A program made the translations under genes and the position numbers. From a virus, in IMG/VR virus record IMGVR_UViG_3300036652_000269, positions 25,279-89,278 of that record: a stretch of DNA of 64,000 nucleotides. One strand, written 5' to 3'. The notes beneath the pieces are model-generated. The model had not been told where the DNA came from and made no database searches. It worked only from the letters and a program-made list of their open reading frames with translations. Below, piece by piece: positions 8,378 through 17,769 of the stretch. Each line of letters begins with the position of its first letter. The stretch's first letter is position 1.

Positions 8378-10540
8378 CTATTCCAACGACACACCCAACG
8401 AGGCCAGGTCGAAGGACTTGGTGTCGATGACAACCCGATCCGACTTGCCTTCGGTGTCATCGTCGCTGCCGCCGTCCATCCAGTCTTCGGGCAGCTTGCT
8501 TGTCAGATTGAGATCTTTGGCGCGCTTGATGATGAACTGCTTGGCAGCTTCTTCGTCACTGGCACGACCGATGGACTGGATGGCGTTGTCCAGGTCGTCT
8601 TCGTTCTCGATGGGGAAGCTGAAGCTGCCGTCCGGGTTCTTCAGGGCGTGACCCTGCTTGCCCAGTTCTTCCCGCTTGGCAGTCGTGAACTGCCGCTTGA
8701 TCTGGTAATCGATGTCGTAGTCCTTGACGGCCACTGTGTTCTCCCATGCCTTCGAGTCGGGAACCTTGTGCATGGCCTCCATGCGGGCCACGAAGTCAGC
8801 ACTGCTTTGCTTGATGGTGTTTGTCTTTCCGATACGTGCGATCCGCCGCTTCTTGTCCACGTTCCGGGCCTGACGCATCGCGGCCCAGTGCTGCGATCCC
8901 TGGTGTCGCATCGATGCGTAGATGTGTGCACTGTTCGGGTGCAACGTGGACACGTCCAACGTCTGCTTGGGAGTGAGCTTCAGCACGCCGTAGTTAATGC
9001 CCTGGGTCGGGTGCCCGACCAGACGCCCGTACTTGGCCACACCGGCTTCGGTACGCACCATGGCTTTCGATTCGACAACCATGTTGGGCGACCACGACTT
9101 GGCCGATTCACCGGACATGTCAATGTCACCACCCGACTCGCCTGCCTCGGGGTCCTGGTTGTCGTCCGCCTGGTCGATGGCCTTGGCGATGGCCTGTGCC
9201 ACACCCTTCAGGGCATCACTGCCGTCACCGGTTGCGCTGTCGATAGCCGCGTCGATGGCGTCCAGGATGTTGTCTGCCGCCTTTTCGATGGCTTCGGGGT
9301 CGTCACCGATGATGGCGTGGTCGAAGTTCTGTGCCATCGGTGCCAGCTGGTGCAGGACGTCGGGTTCGATGTCATCTTGATACCCGTCAAGCACCTGCAC
9401 GATGCTGACCGGCTCGTTGTCAGCCGATTCGTCGTCGTCCCCGGTGCCACTGTCTGCGCTGTCCGCTTCCCCGGCCTTTTCACGAGCATCGTTGCTGGCG
9501 TCTTCCAGCGGGTCACGCGGCTGCGGTGGCGGGTTGAAAGGGTTGGACGGCATCGGCAACGATGACCCACCCGTAGGGCCAGCAGGGGCAGCCTTTTCGC
9601 TGATGGTGTCTTCGTTCATCGGGTCCTTGGGCCCGTTCGGGTTCTTGCGAGGCTCTTCACCCGTCATCGCGTACAGCAGTTCCCCGATGGCGTCCTGCAC
9701 CTTGCGCACCAGGTCCAGGTTGGACGCACTGATGCTGAACACGCCATCACCCTGCGGGTACTCGTCCGGGGTTTCCAACGCCTTGTGTTCGCTGTCGTCT
9801 TCGTCATCGAACAGTTCGCCGTCTTCGTCGCCTTCCCCTTCGCCGGTCCCGTCATCGTCGTCCGTGATGTCGGTACCTTCGTGGGTCTCGGCTTCGTCTT
9901 CGGCTTCGTCGTCGTCAGTGTCGTCGGGCACCTTGGTGGCCGACATCGCTTTGACTTCCTGCATGAAGGCATCGGGAGTGGTCCCGAAGAAGTCCTTGAA
10001 CTGGACCCAGGCTTCCTGTGCCGACTTCACCGATTCGGTACGGGCAGCTGACATGGCACCGAACAGCACCGGGCTGTACTCGAACAGGTCGAGGTAGTCG
10101 ATGGTACGGATGCCCTTTTCCTGGGTGGCCCCACCGACCGGGACGTTGTAGCCGATGGACCACTCCTGCTGGTCCCCGAAGAACTTCACGTCTTCGTAGG
10201 CTTCCCGGCCCCGCTGTGTGTTCAGGTTGAACTGCATCTTGACCTGAAGGGCACCGGCAGCCTTGGGCCACGGTGAACCATCCGGCAGAGTCGTTGGCAG
10301 TGCAGGATCGCCAGGCATCAGTTCCTTGATTTCCAAGGTCTTACTGATGCTCTTCTCCCACGAGTGGTGCCAGACGCCCTTGGGAATGCGCTTCTGCAAC
10401 GTCTTGGTGTACGCACCAGGCTTGATGATGTCGGACACGTTGTCCACGATGCCTGTCACACTGACAAGCGCAGTGACCACACCCGCGCCGTCGTCTGCTT
10501 TGACGCCGGTAACACCTACCGACTTGTACTGAAGCTCCAT
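8378..10540 (-). CDS. Prohead protease fused to acidic scaffold-like region
   Basis: A 720-residue protein; typical HK97 prohead proteases are about 200-250. Residues 1-190 match the U35 protease fold: N-V-S-D-I-I-K-P-G-A-Y with G-V-W-H-H-S-W (His58/59, candidate catalytic) and Q-E-W-S-I-G-Y-N-V (Ser128, candidate nucleophile). A very acidic Asp/Glu-rich and Pro/Ala-rich segment follows (about 210-520). A C-terminal module (about 650-705) reads F-S-F-P-I-E-N-E-D-D-L-D-N-A-I-Q-S-I-G-R and K-D-L-N-L-T-S-K-L-P-E-D-W, a domain seen in several phage head-maturation proteins. The fusion could combine protease and scaffold roles for capsid assembly. Confidence 0.85.
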   Translation of the reverse strand: MELQYKSVGVTGVKADDGAGVVTALVSVTGIVDNVSDIIKPGAYTKTLQKRIPKGVWHHSWEKSISKTLEIKELMPGDPALPTTLPDGSPWPKAAGALQVKMQFNLNTQRGREAYEDVKFFGDQQEWSIGYNVPVGGATQEKGIRTIDYLDLFEYSPVLFGAMSAARTESVKSAQEAWVQFKDFFGTTPDAFMQEVKAMSATKVPDDTDDDEAEDEAETHEGTDITDDDDGTGEGEGDEDGELFDDEDDSEHKALETPDEYPQGDGVFSISASNLDLVRKVQDAIGELLYAMTGEEPRKNPNGPKDPMNEDTISEKAAPAGPTGGSSLPMPSNPFNPPPQPRDPLEDASNDAREKAGEADSADSGTGDDDESADNEPVSIVQVLDGYQDDIEPDVLHQLAPMAQNFDHAIIGDDPEAIEKAADNILDAIDAAIDSATGDGSDALKGVAQAIAKAIDQADDNQDPEAGESGGDIDMSGESAKSWSPNMVVESKAMVRTEAGVAKYGRLVGHPTQGINYGVLKLTPKQTLDVSTLHPNSAHIYASMRHQGSQHWAAMRQARNVDKKRRIARIGKTNTIKQSSADFVARMEAMHKVPDSKAWENTVAVKDYDIDYQIKRQFTTAKREELGKQGHALKNPDGSFSFPIENEDDLDNAIQSIGRASDEEAAKQFIIKRAKDLNLTSKLPEDWMDGGSDDDTEGKSDRVVIDTKSFDLASLGVSLE

Positions 10541-10597
10541 GTCAGCCTGTCCTTCTGTGTGTGGTCGCTCTCGGCAGGATAGCCGACTGACGACTGG

Positions 10598-12709
10598 TCA
10601 ATGGCCCGAAGCGGCCCGAAGGACCGCAGCGGTGTGTTGGTCGAGACTGCCTGTCACTGGTAATCCTGCTTCCCGCTGAACTGTCGAAATGCCAGCTTGC
10701 CCTTCCGGCAACCCAAGGTTCTGCATCGCCTGGTGTGCCTGCGCCACTTGTGCAGGAGACAGTTGTACAGCCGCGGGCTTGGTGGTTCCGGCTGGCTTCT
10801 GGCCACCCGTGGTGTAGGTGAACTTCCCGCCGACCCGTGGGTGCTTGGACGGGTCCCAACCTGCTCCGCTGGGGCCGGTGTTGCTGGCGTTCGGGTCAGC
10901 GTGGTTGGGATCGCCACCCGGCTGCTTGGCTAGTTCTGCCTGCGCTTGGTTGAAGGCGGTCGTGGGGTCGGACGATGCCAACGCAGTGCTACCTGTCTTC
11001 CCGACACCCTTGCCCTTACCGGTAGCCGTCTTCTTGGGGGCCGCAGTCCTACGGCTGCCACTGCTGCCACCACGGGCCGCTGCTCGGTGGGTACCACCGT
11101 GCCCGGCATGGGACGACGACCCCTTGGGCGGGGCTACTGCTGCCGGTGCCTTGCTACCCGACCACGCCTTGCTGTCTTTCTGAACGAAGTCACGCACGCC
11201 TACTACCTCGTCACGCCCCACCTTGTCCTTGGCCCAGTCCACGTGGTCGTCGCACACCGGAACCTGGGCCATCCCTTCTGCCCAGAGCACACCTTTGGTC
11301 GCGGGCTTTGAACAGTCGGGGTTCTTGCAGTGGTAGGTCTTGGTGGCGATGTAGTCAGCACGCTGCATCACGTAGGACTTGATGTCTGCGTAGTCACGAA
11401 CGACTTTCCGTTCGATACCCGGTTCGAACGACTTGCCTCCCGCACGCTGGTTCAACTTGCGCATGACGGCATCACGGGATGCACCTTCGTGCAACACGTA
11501 GTCATGCTGGTCGGTGGCCACCCACTTGTTCGGGGTTTCCGCACCCACGTAGTAGACGTTGTTGTCCGCCCCCTTGTACTTCTCGAAGTTGTCGTATTCC
11601 GACCGCAGCTTGTTCAGGTTTTCGTACGTACCCGCTGGCTTCTTGGCACCGACACGCACCGTCCGTTCCTTCGCACGTTGCAATGCAGCCTGGCGTGCCT
11701 CATCACGACGGGCAGCAGCAGCTGTCCGTTCGACAACCGGGGGTTTGTGGTTCGCCTGCCGGTCGGCATCGGCAGCGTTTGCTGCATCACGCCGTGCACG
11801 TTGCTTCGCAATCTCAACAGCAGCGCGCATCTTTTCGGACGCCGACGTGTCCACCGAAAGGTTTGGCACGCCGTAATACTGCCGCTGTTCATTCCACAAC
11901 GTCGGTGTCATGTCATGCAGGTGTTGTTCAGCTTCCGCTACCTTGCCCTGAGACATCGCGTGGACGGCAGCTTCGATGTGCTTCTGTACTTCGGGGTGTT
12001 TGATAGCCGGAGTCTTTTCATGGTGTTGCAGACCCGCAACCAAACTATTGGCGACGCTTTCATCGTCTTCGAAGTACCCATCATGGATGATGTGCTTGTC
12101 CCCGTTGAGCGCAGTGAACTCGTACTTGGTGTGCTGCGCTGGGTTAGACACCGTTGTGATGGTCGATCCGATGTCGGCACCATGGCGACGGGCACCAGCT
12201 TCGGTAGCCACCCGCCTAACGTGTGAACCTCCGGATGCCCTACTTCCCCGTACGCCAGTGATGTGCCCCTGGGTGTAAGTGGTTCCGTGTTCGTTAGACC
12301 CGAGCATCCGACCAGACGTACCGATGGTCCATCGTCCGTGTTCATCGCGGACTTCGTTGATATTGAAGATTTTCTGTTCGACAGGTGCATCGAACGCTTT
12401 GCCCGACGTACCCTTCATTGCCTCCCACTGGGCCAGTGCGGCCTGTGCCTTAGCCACCGTGTCGGGGTGCACCTTGTCACCACCACGAGCCCACCGCTTG
12501 ATGGCACCGATGGCCAGTTCGATGGCGTTGCTTTCGTCCGCGTGCCCGGTCCGGATCAGGGCATGGGCTATCTCCCTGACATACGGGGGCAGGCCACCAC
12601 GGCGGGTGACCCAGTTGTCCCCCGTGCCCAGGGGTGACGTGTCATGGGGACCGCCAACCACCTTGAACTCTGCGAGAAGTTCTAGCTCGTTGTCAGTCAG
12701 CATGTTCAA
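10598..12709 (-). CDS. Large multidomain head-region protein, unknown function
   Basis: A 703-residue protein (TTG at 12709 overlapping the upstream stop, or ATG at 12703). Residues 30-100 form a helical module (G-G-L-P-P-Y-V-R-E-I-A-H-A-L and K-V-H-P-D-T-V-A-K-A-Q-A-A-L-A-Q-W-E) known from other actinophage structural proteins. The shared motif E-x-K-x-F-N-x2-E-x-R-x3-G-R-W sits at 111-127. A zinc-ribbon-like segment (C-K-N-P-D-C...C-D-D-H) lies around 465-495. The C-terminus resembles a peptidoglycan-binding-1 repeat (V-Q-R-E-A-G-L-P-V-T-G-S-L-D). The central part is basic and low-complexity. Likely virion-associated, possibly contacting DNA and cell wall. Confidence 0.6.
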   Translation of the reverse strand: MNMLTDNELELLAEFKVVGGPHDTSPLGTGDNWVTRRGGLPPYVREIAHALIRTGHADESNAIELAIGAIKRWARGGDKVHPDTVAKAQAALAQWEAMKGTSGKAFDAPVEQKIFNINEVRDEHGRWTIGTSGRMLGSNEHGTTYTQGHITGVRGSRASGGSHVRRVATEAGARRHGADIGSTITTVSNPAQHTKYEFTALNGDKHIIHDGYFEDDESVANSLVAGLQHHEKTPAIKHPEVQKHIEAAVHAMSQGKVAEAEQHLHDMTPTLWNEQRQYYGVPNLSVDTSASEKMRAAVEIAKQRARRDAANAADADRQANHKPPVVERTAAAARRDEARQAALQRAKERTVRVGAKKPAGTYENLNKLRSEYDNFEKYKGADNNVYYVGAETPNKWVATDQHDYVLHEGASRDAVMRKLNQRAGGKSFEPGIERKVVRDYADIKSYVMQRADYIATKTYHCKNPDCSKPATKGVLWAEGMAQVPVCDDHVDWAKDKVGRDEVVGVRDFVQKDSKAWSGSKAPAAVAPPKGSSSHAGHGGTHRAAARGGSSGSRRTAAPKKTATGKGKGVGKTGSTALASSDPTTAFNQAQAELAKQPGGDPNHADPNASNTGPSGAGWDPSKHPRVGGKFTYTTGGQKPAGTTKPAAVQLSPAQVAQAHQAMQNLGLPEGQAGISTVQREAGLPVTGSLDQHTAAVLRAASGH

Positions 12710-12960
12710 CCAACCTTCATGGGCGTGATGGTGTCAGGTTCGACTTGACGGCTCTTGCCTGTTGGCGTCGTCACCCAGTATTGCGTGTAAGCGCCGAACG
12801 GGGTGTCAACATGTGAAGTCGTCAACGTGCCGAGGATGCCAAGCTCATCACCCAGCGGTTCGTCCGGCCCATCTGGTGCATAGACAGCGCCCGGTACATC
12901 GTGGCGTCCATCGAAGTTGTACAGCTTGGCCCGCACCATCGTGCCGTCGTCGGGAATCAT
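12706..12960 (-). CDS. Small conserved-looking protein, unknown function
   Basis: An 84-residue protein between two large head-region genes, with ATG at 12960 preceded by AGAGG and a stop overlapping the next start. The composition suggests a small beta-barrel (M-V-R-A-K-L-Y-N-F-D-G and Y-W-V-T-T-P-T-G-K-S-R-Q-V). No family recognised. Coupling on both sides suggests it is made with the multidomain proteins. Confidence 0.65.
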   Translation of the reverse strand: MIPDDGTMVRAKLYNFDGRHDVPGAVYAPDGPDEPLGDELGILGTLTTSHVDTPFGAYTQYWVTTPTGKSRQVEPDTITPMKVG

Positions 12961-12962
12961 GG

Positions 12963-14789
12963 TTACCTCTTCTGGGGTGGGCCCATGATGCCGGGTGGCA
13001 CGGGCTTCGGGAACGCTACACGTTGGCTGGCAGTGGCACCTCGTTCAGTACCACGCTTTGGCTTTGTCTTCAAGACAGACGCGATAAAAGCAGGCGTATA
13101 CCACGCTGGCTTGGCCGCCTTCAGTCCTGTGCCTTCGTGCATCGGCTTGTCAGAACGAAGTTTGTTGCACCCAGAACACGCCGGGACGATGTTGTTGGTT
13201 CGGTACTTGCCACCCAGGTTGGTGGTGATGATCTTGTCTTGCTCAAACATCGGTAACTTGCCCTTGTTGTGCCACGACATCTTGCACCCGCAATAGACAC
13301 AGGGCACGTAACCCTTGTCCTTGCCCTTGGCGTCCACCCCACCGAACTCGACATAGACCGCCCAGTTGCGATTGTCCCGGTCCAGGTTGTTTCCACGCAG
13401 GTTGCGGAAGGCTTCACCGCCAGCAGCGATTCGTGCCTTGTTGTCAGCTATCTCGATAGGCGTCGGCTGCGGGATAGCTTTGGCCTTGGCAATAGCTTGC
13501 TTCTGCGCTCGCTTCAGTTCGGCGTTGGACACATGTTCGTGCACCACGTCCTTTTCGCTGCGGTGTACCCCAGTGCCTGTCGTTTCGATATGCGTGTACT
13601 TGGTCTTGCCCAATGCAGATCGAGCGGCCCCAAACGCCGACCACCTACCATGGTCATCGCGTAGTTCGGCAGGATCGAACTTCTTACCTTCTTGTGTTTC
13701 GACAATCGGACCGTGGTAGCCGTACTCACTGATGGAGTTGCCATCGGTGTACAGATGCTTGGCCTTGACTGTCGCACTGATAACCGGCAGGTCTTTTTCC
13801 GGGTCAGTGGGGTGCAGCCCGTGTTGCCGGGCGTAGGCAGGGTGTACAGCAACCCAGTCACCAGGGTTGATCTGTCGGACTCCATGCGGGACGGACCGAT
13901 AGATGGTGACATCGGCTTCCGGGTTGCCACGAACCTGTTGTGCTACCTGCATCCCGTACGGGTCGTGTGCCTCGTCGTGGATGTAGAAATGCGGGTTGGT
14001 ATAGACGTCGTCTGGATAGACGCCGTTCTGCGTCAGGTCATGGATCGGGGCATCGTTCTTGTTCGGTGCTGTATGTAGCCCCCGATAGTCGGTGGTTTCC
14101 TGCTTCAGTACCTCGTACGCCTTGCGATACGGGTCCAGTGACGGATCGTTGTCGCCTTCGATCCATTGATATTCCGACATGGGGTCACTGGACTGCTTCA
14201 TGTAGTCGTAAGCCGAGTGCCATGGTTCGTGGATGGCCACGATCTGGCTGGGCTTCACGTCGCCTTTCATGATGACATGGTGGTGACCCTGTTGCCACTC
14301 ATCCAACAACTGGTTACCGGCCAATGACGACTGCGGGTGTTCGGCCCGCTGGCTGATTTCGTCAGGGTGGGCGTGGAACTCGACTACCGCACGCTTGGCG
14401 TGGGCATCCATTTTGGGCATGTATGAAGATGCCCAGACACCTGCTGACGGTTCGTTCCCTGCCCCTAGACCACCATCACCATGAGCATGGCTTTCCAACA
14501 ACCCATGTTGCCTTATCGAATCGACATTTTCGGTAGACGTGTAGTGGAACAGCCTGACGTGCCCTGCCGGGATCGCAGCCCACCGGCCATGCAGGCCACG
14601 GGCTTCGGCAGGGTCGAAAACCTTGGCCTCTAGACGGGCTGTACGGCCCGCTGCCGGGTCAATGGGCTGCCAGACGGGTGCTGGCCCAGCCAGCCCACCC
14701 AAAGCCTTCAGAAAGACGTTCAGCGCAGCTTTGACCTGGACCTCCTGGGCACGAGCCCTGATCCGGTCGCTGATGATCACTTGACCCAC
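12963..14789 (-). CDS. ADP-ribosyltransferase-like and HNH multidomain protein
   Basis: A 608-residue protein (GTG 14789; a second GTG at 14780 forms a GTGA overlap and may be the true start). Order: shared motif F-D-P-A-E-A-R-x3-G-R-W at 58-70; an ART-like segment (V-R-L-F-H-Y-T-S-T-E-N-V-D-S-I, 78-185); a second, clearer ART domain (T-I-Y-R298-S-V-P, I-N-P-G-D-W-V, I-S-E355-Y-G-Y, 290-360); the motif again at 371-383; and a C-terminal HNH domain (C497-x2-C500, E-Q-D518-K, N533-I-V-P-A-C538-x2-C541-N). The HNH carries D-K where D-H is usual, a variant seen in actinophage HNH proteins. I infer a virion-packaged effector or DNA-handling protein; the catalytic roles are untested. Confidence 0.7.
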   Translation of the reverse strand: MGQVIISDRIRARAQEVQVKAALNVFLKALGGLAGPAPVWQPIDPAAGRTARLEAKVFDPAEARGLHGRWAAIPAGHVRLFHYTSTENVDSIRQHGLLESHAHGDGGLGAGNEPSAGVWASSYMPKMDAHAKRAVVEFHAHPDEISQRAEHPQSSLAGNQLLDEWQQGHHHVIMKGDVKPSQIVAIHEPWHSAYDYMKQSSDPMSEYQWIEGDNDPSLDPYRKAYEVLKQETTDYRGLHTAPNKNDAPIHDLTQNGVYPDDVYTNPHFYIHDEAHDPYGMQVAQQVRGNPEADVTIYRSVPHGVRQINPGDWVAVHPAYARQHGLHPTDPEKDLPVISATVKAKHLYTDGNSISEYGYHGPIVETQEGKKFDPAELRDDHGRWSAFGAARSALGKTKYTHIETTGTGVHRSEKDVVHEHVSNAELKRAQKQAIAKAKAIPQPTPIEIADNKARIAAGGEAFRNLRGNNLDRDNRNWAVYVEFGGVDAKGKDKGYVPCVYCGCKMSWHNKGKLPMFEQDKIITTNLGGKYRTNNIVPACSGCNKLRSDKPMHEGTGLKAAKPAWYTPAFIASVLKTKPKRGTERGATASQRVAFPKPVPPGIMGPPQKR

Positions 14790-17179
14790 CGTCCGTCGTT
14801 TCGCAGGTATCGAAGTTCCAGTTGCCGGTACGTGTGGTCAGGAAGGATGTCGAAGTATAAAACCATCGGCACCACGAAGGGGAACTTCCCCGCGATGTCG
14901 GCTTCGGTAGCACCCACGAGTACAAGCAGCTTGGTTCGTGTGTCGATGGTACCGGCAGCACCAGCTTCGGTTGCGGACCCGATGGTGATGCTGACGCTGC
15001 GGGTCAACACTCCCGCTGTCCCGGTTTCTGTCACTGTGCCAAACGTGGGCAGCAGCTTCGTCCGGGATAGCGTCTGGGCAGCACCTGTCTCAGTGACAGT
15101 TCCCAGGGTCAATGTCTTGGACTGACCGAACGATCCCGCCTGCCCCGATTCCACGACGCCGGTCAATATCAGGGTCTTGGCCCGCTGCCCCAGGGCGTGG
15201 GCGACATCTGCCTCGGTGGCGACACTGAAGCTAGCCAACTTGCTTCGTGACAAGGTGCCGGTTGCATCGGCTTCACTGGTACCGGTGAAACTAAGTTTCT
15301 TGGCCCGTGTCAGACCTCCGGCGATGCCGGACTCGGTAGCTGTACCAATGACAAGCGATCCGGTCAGTACAAACGTGCCGGTGGTGTCTACTTCCGATGC
15401 AGTCCCCAGGGTCAACGCTGCCCGTCCGACGACAAGACTTCCGGCAGTGTCTGTCTCGCTGGCAGTCCCGATGCCTAAGGTCTTCGTCCGGACGAACGTG
15501 CCTGCTGTTTCGACATCGTTGTCCGTGGCAAGTGTCAGTGCCTTGCTGCGAGTTGTGAAGGCCATCGCGGCACCTGCTTCGGTAGCAGTACCGAAACCAG
15601 CCGACTTCGCACGGATGAACGTTCCTGTCGTGCCCAGGTTGCTGACCGTACCCAGGGTCAACGACTTCGAGTGCGTGAAGGCACCGGTCGTACCGATGTT
15701 GGTGACAGTGGCCAGCCCGATTGTCTTCGCACGACTAAAGGTGCCAGCAATACCGGTGTTGGTGGCCGTCCCCAAGGTCAGTGACTTTGTGCGAGTGAAA
15801 GTGCCAGCTGTACCCGTGTTGGTGGCTGTCCCGATAGTGGTGGTGTGTGAAACGCCACCGGGCAGCGGAATGGCCCATACCGTTGCTGTGCCACCGCTAA
15901 CCGTGCCGTTGAGTGTGATCGAGTTATCGGCTGGAGTGACACCGGACGGCAGCAACTTGACGTACAGCGCACCGTAGATTGCACCGTTGGCCGTTCCGGC
16001 TCCAGAAACACCAGACGCGATCTGTGCCCAGCCATCTGGCAGGGTGGTTGCGTCAGTTGCGCCAGCACCCGCGTCTATCATCATGACAAGCAAACGGTTT
16101 ACGGCCGATGCTGGCAATGTCGAAATGGTGTACGCGAGTGCTGCCCCGCCACCAGAGTGCTTGAACGTCTTCGACCATGCTGTCGAAGCGTCTGCACCAG
16201 CTAGTTTCGCAGTGATCCACAACCATGCTCGGCTAGCGGTGGTGTGTGCAGCCCAGAAGTTCGTGTTCGACGTGTCGTTTGTGCCGTTGAACAACCACGA
16301 CGAAAACGTGGTTGATGTGGCTTGTTCGAAGTCGAACTCTGCCCAGTTGCCCGAGCCAGCCGATCCGTTGTAGCCCAATGTGATGCTGGAACTCGATGCA
16401 CTGGCATTACCGGCACCGGCGACTAGCACAGTGTTGCCATTCACCACCCCAGTTGGGGCAGTTAGTGTCCGGTCAGTTGCCGTCGCAGCATCGTTGGTGA
16501 CGACAGGACCATCAAGCTCTGGCCAGGACCCTTGCACTAGGTTGTAGCAGAAAGCTGCGATCTGCGTGTACGTCGGGCACGTCCACATGCCTGTCGGTGA
16601 GACAGTCCCTGCGGTTGCAACATTCGTGTGCGCCGCTTCGGACGTGTACATGGTTCCGGAAGTCTGGTTGTTGACGCCATCGTCAGTCCAGCCAGAACCA
16701 CCAGCCGCAAGAGTGGGTGACGTGGACGAACGACAGGTGATCGCGTTCACCATGACGCAGTTGTCAACAGCACTAGTCGCAACCGCACCAGCAGGGGTAG
16801 CTGAGCCACCGTTATACGAATACGTTCCGGACAGGCCTCCGTACGTGATCGGGGTCCATGTCCCCGACCATTCGGCAACCCGCCACAGCATCCCTGTGCC
16901 GGACGCGCCGACGTTGCCGAACGTCACAGTCGTCGTAGACAGAGCGTTTTGGCACATCCACAGTTCGAACGTGTACGTGTTGACCGGCTTCCAAACCAGT
17001 TTCCATGTGTTACCCGCGTTGTCGGTCACTGTGTTGGCTGCTGAGTTGCCACCGCCCCAATGGACAGAAGCGATCAGTGTGTTGCCAGCCGTTGTTGCGG
17101 TCGCAAAAGAAACAGTCGAGTTACCAGTGGCCCCAGACTGCTTCTTGCCTAGCGCGACCTGAACTGGGCTGTCGCTCAT
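14777..17179 (-). CDS. Decoration/fibre protein with 16 tandem 20-residue repeats
   Basis: An 800-residue protein. Residues 1-460 are Gly/Ser/Thr-rich and beta-rich in two halves, each resembling lectin-like jelly-roll domains (G-N-T-L-I-A-S-V-H-W-G-G-G and V-N-R-L-L-V-M-M-I-D-A-G-A-G). Residues about 465-770 are 16 degenerate repeats of 20-21 residues with the pattern [LI]-G-T-A-x-E-x-x-x-A-G-x-[FL]-x-R-x-K. A short C-terminal segment ends in R-Y-L-R-N-D-G-R-W. Such repeats occur in actinophage virion proteins and probably form a long beta structure on the capsid or tail surface. It lies between fibre-like genes and the ART/HNH gene. Confidence 0.65.
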   Translation of the reverse strand: MSDSPVQVALGKKQSGATGNSTVSFATATTAGNTLIASVHWGGGNSAANTVTDNAGNTWKLVWKPVNTYTFELWMCQNALSTTTVTFGNVGASGTGMLWRVAEWSGTWTPITYGGLSGTYSYNGGSATPAGAVATSAVDNCVMVNAITCRSSTSPTLAAGGSGWTDDGVNNQTSGTMYTSEAAHTNVATAGTVSPTGMWTCPTYTQIAAFCYNLVQGSWPELDGPVVTNDAATATDRTLTAPTGVVNGNTVLVAGAGNASASSSSITLGYNGSAGSGNWAEFDFEQATSTTFSSWLFNGTNDTSNTNFWAAHTTASRAWLWITAKLAGADASTAWSKTFKHSGGGAALAYTISTLPASAVNRLLVMMIDAGAGATDATTLPDGWAQIASGVSGAGTANGAIYGALYVKLLPSGVTPADNSITLNGTVSGGTATVWAIPLPGGVSHTTTIGTATNTGTAGTFTRTKSLTLGTATNTGIAGTFSRAKTIGLATVTNIGTTGAFTHSKSLTLGTVSNLGTTGTFIRAKSAGFGTATEAGAAMAFTTRSKALTLATDNDVETAGTFVRTKTLGIGTASETDTAGSLVVGRAALTLGTASEVDTTGTFVLTGSLVIGTATESGIAGGLTRAKKLSFTGTSEADATGTLSRSKLASFSVATEADVAHALGQRAKTLILTGVVESGQAGSFGQSKTLTLGTVTETGAAQTLSRTKLLPTFGTVTETGTAGVLTRSVSITIGSATEAGAAGTIDTRTKLLVLVGATEADIAGKFPFVVPMVLYFDILPDHTYRQLELRYLRNDGRWVK

Positions 17180-17199
17180 CAGTTACCCCAGACCATGAA

Positions 17200-17245
17200 C
17201 ACACCCGTGCCTGTACGGGCTATCAGCCTGACAGACACGGGTGTG
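17200..17245 (-). terminator. Intergenic hairpin
   Basis: A 14-bp inverted repeat with one G-U type mismatch (17200-17213 with 17232-17245) fills the gap between the genes at 17274-17726 and 14777-17179. It is not followed by a U-tract, so I read it as a processing or attenuation hairpin. Confidence 0.4.
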
Positions 17246-17273
17246 ACCTCTTTCAGAACGTCAGGGGTGCGAA

Positions 17274-17726
17274 CTACGCCGCGAAGAATCCGCCAGCCGG
17301 GCAGTTGATGGTCTGCGTGGTGCCGTCCGTGGTGAAGGGCGCATCGTGAGCGGTCAACGGGATGATGTTCGAATCGGTACCGCCCGTGGTGTCGTTGTCG
17401 TAGCAGACCAGCAGCTTCACGACGGAGTTGTTGATCGCCCCACCCGCGTTGGTGTAAGTCAGCGGGTCGAATGTCACCTTGACAGTGTTTGCAGTGTTGT
17501 CCACCGTCACCACGACGTTCGCGGGATCGAGCCGGGTGTAGTTCGTGAAGGTGGCTTCGGTGTTGCCAGCCGCCGCAATCAGGGTGGCCAGGTCGGTGTA
17601 GTTGTTCAGCGTGTCGTCTGCCTCGGCTGCCTGAAGCAGCACGACGACCAATGCGTCGTTGGTGGCAGGTAGCCCGGCGTAATAGGCCACCTTGCCCTTG
17701 GCACCGTTGAAAACAAAGCTGCCCAT
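17274..17726 (-). CDS. Putative head decoration or minor virion protein
   Basis: A 150-residue beta-rich protein with a Gly/Thr/Asn composition and the start M-G-S-F-V-F-N-G-A-K-G-K-V-A-Y-Y. This resembles a class of actinophage virion proteins encoded among the head genes. Residues 95-115 (N-A-G-G-A-I-N-N-S-V-V-K-L-L-V-C-Y-D) are hydrophobic strands. No catalytic motif. Function inferred from location between fibre-like genes. Confidence 0.6.
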   Translation of the reverse strand: MGSFVFNGAKGKVAYYAGLPATNDALVVVLLQAAEADDTLNNYTDLATLIAAAGNTEATFTNYTRLDPANVVVTVDNTANTVKVTFDPLTYTNAGGAINNSVVKLLVCYDNDTTGGTDSNIIPLTAHDAPFTTDGTTQTINCPAGGFFAA

Positions 17727-17769
17727 CGGGGTCTGCTCACTTTCTCGTTTCGATAGTTGGGTCTGCTGG

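Noticed and set aside
12963-14789. HNH domain as catalytically dead because of D-K instead of D-H
   Set aside because: HNH proteins of actinophages with D-R or D-K at this position are familiar, so loss of activity cannot be assumed.
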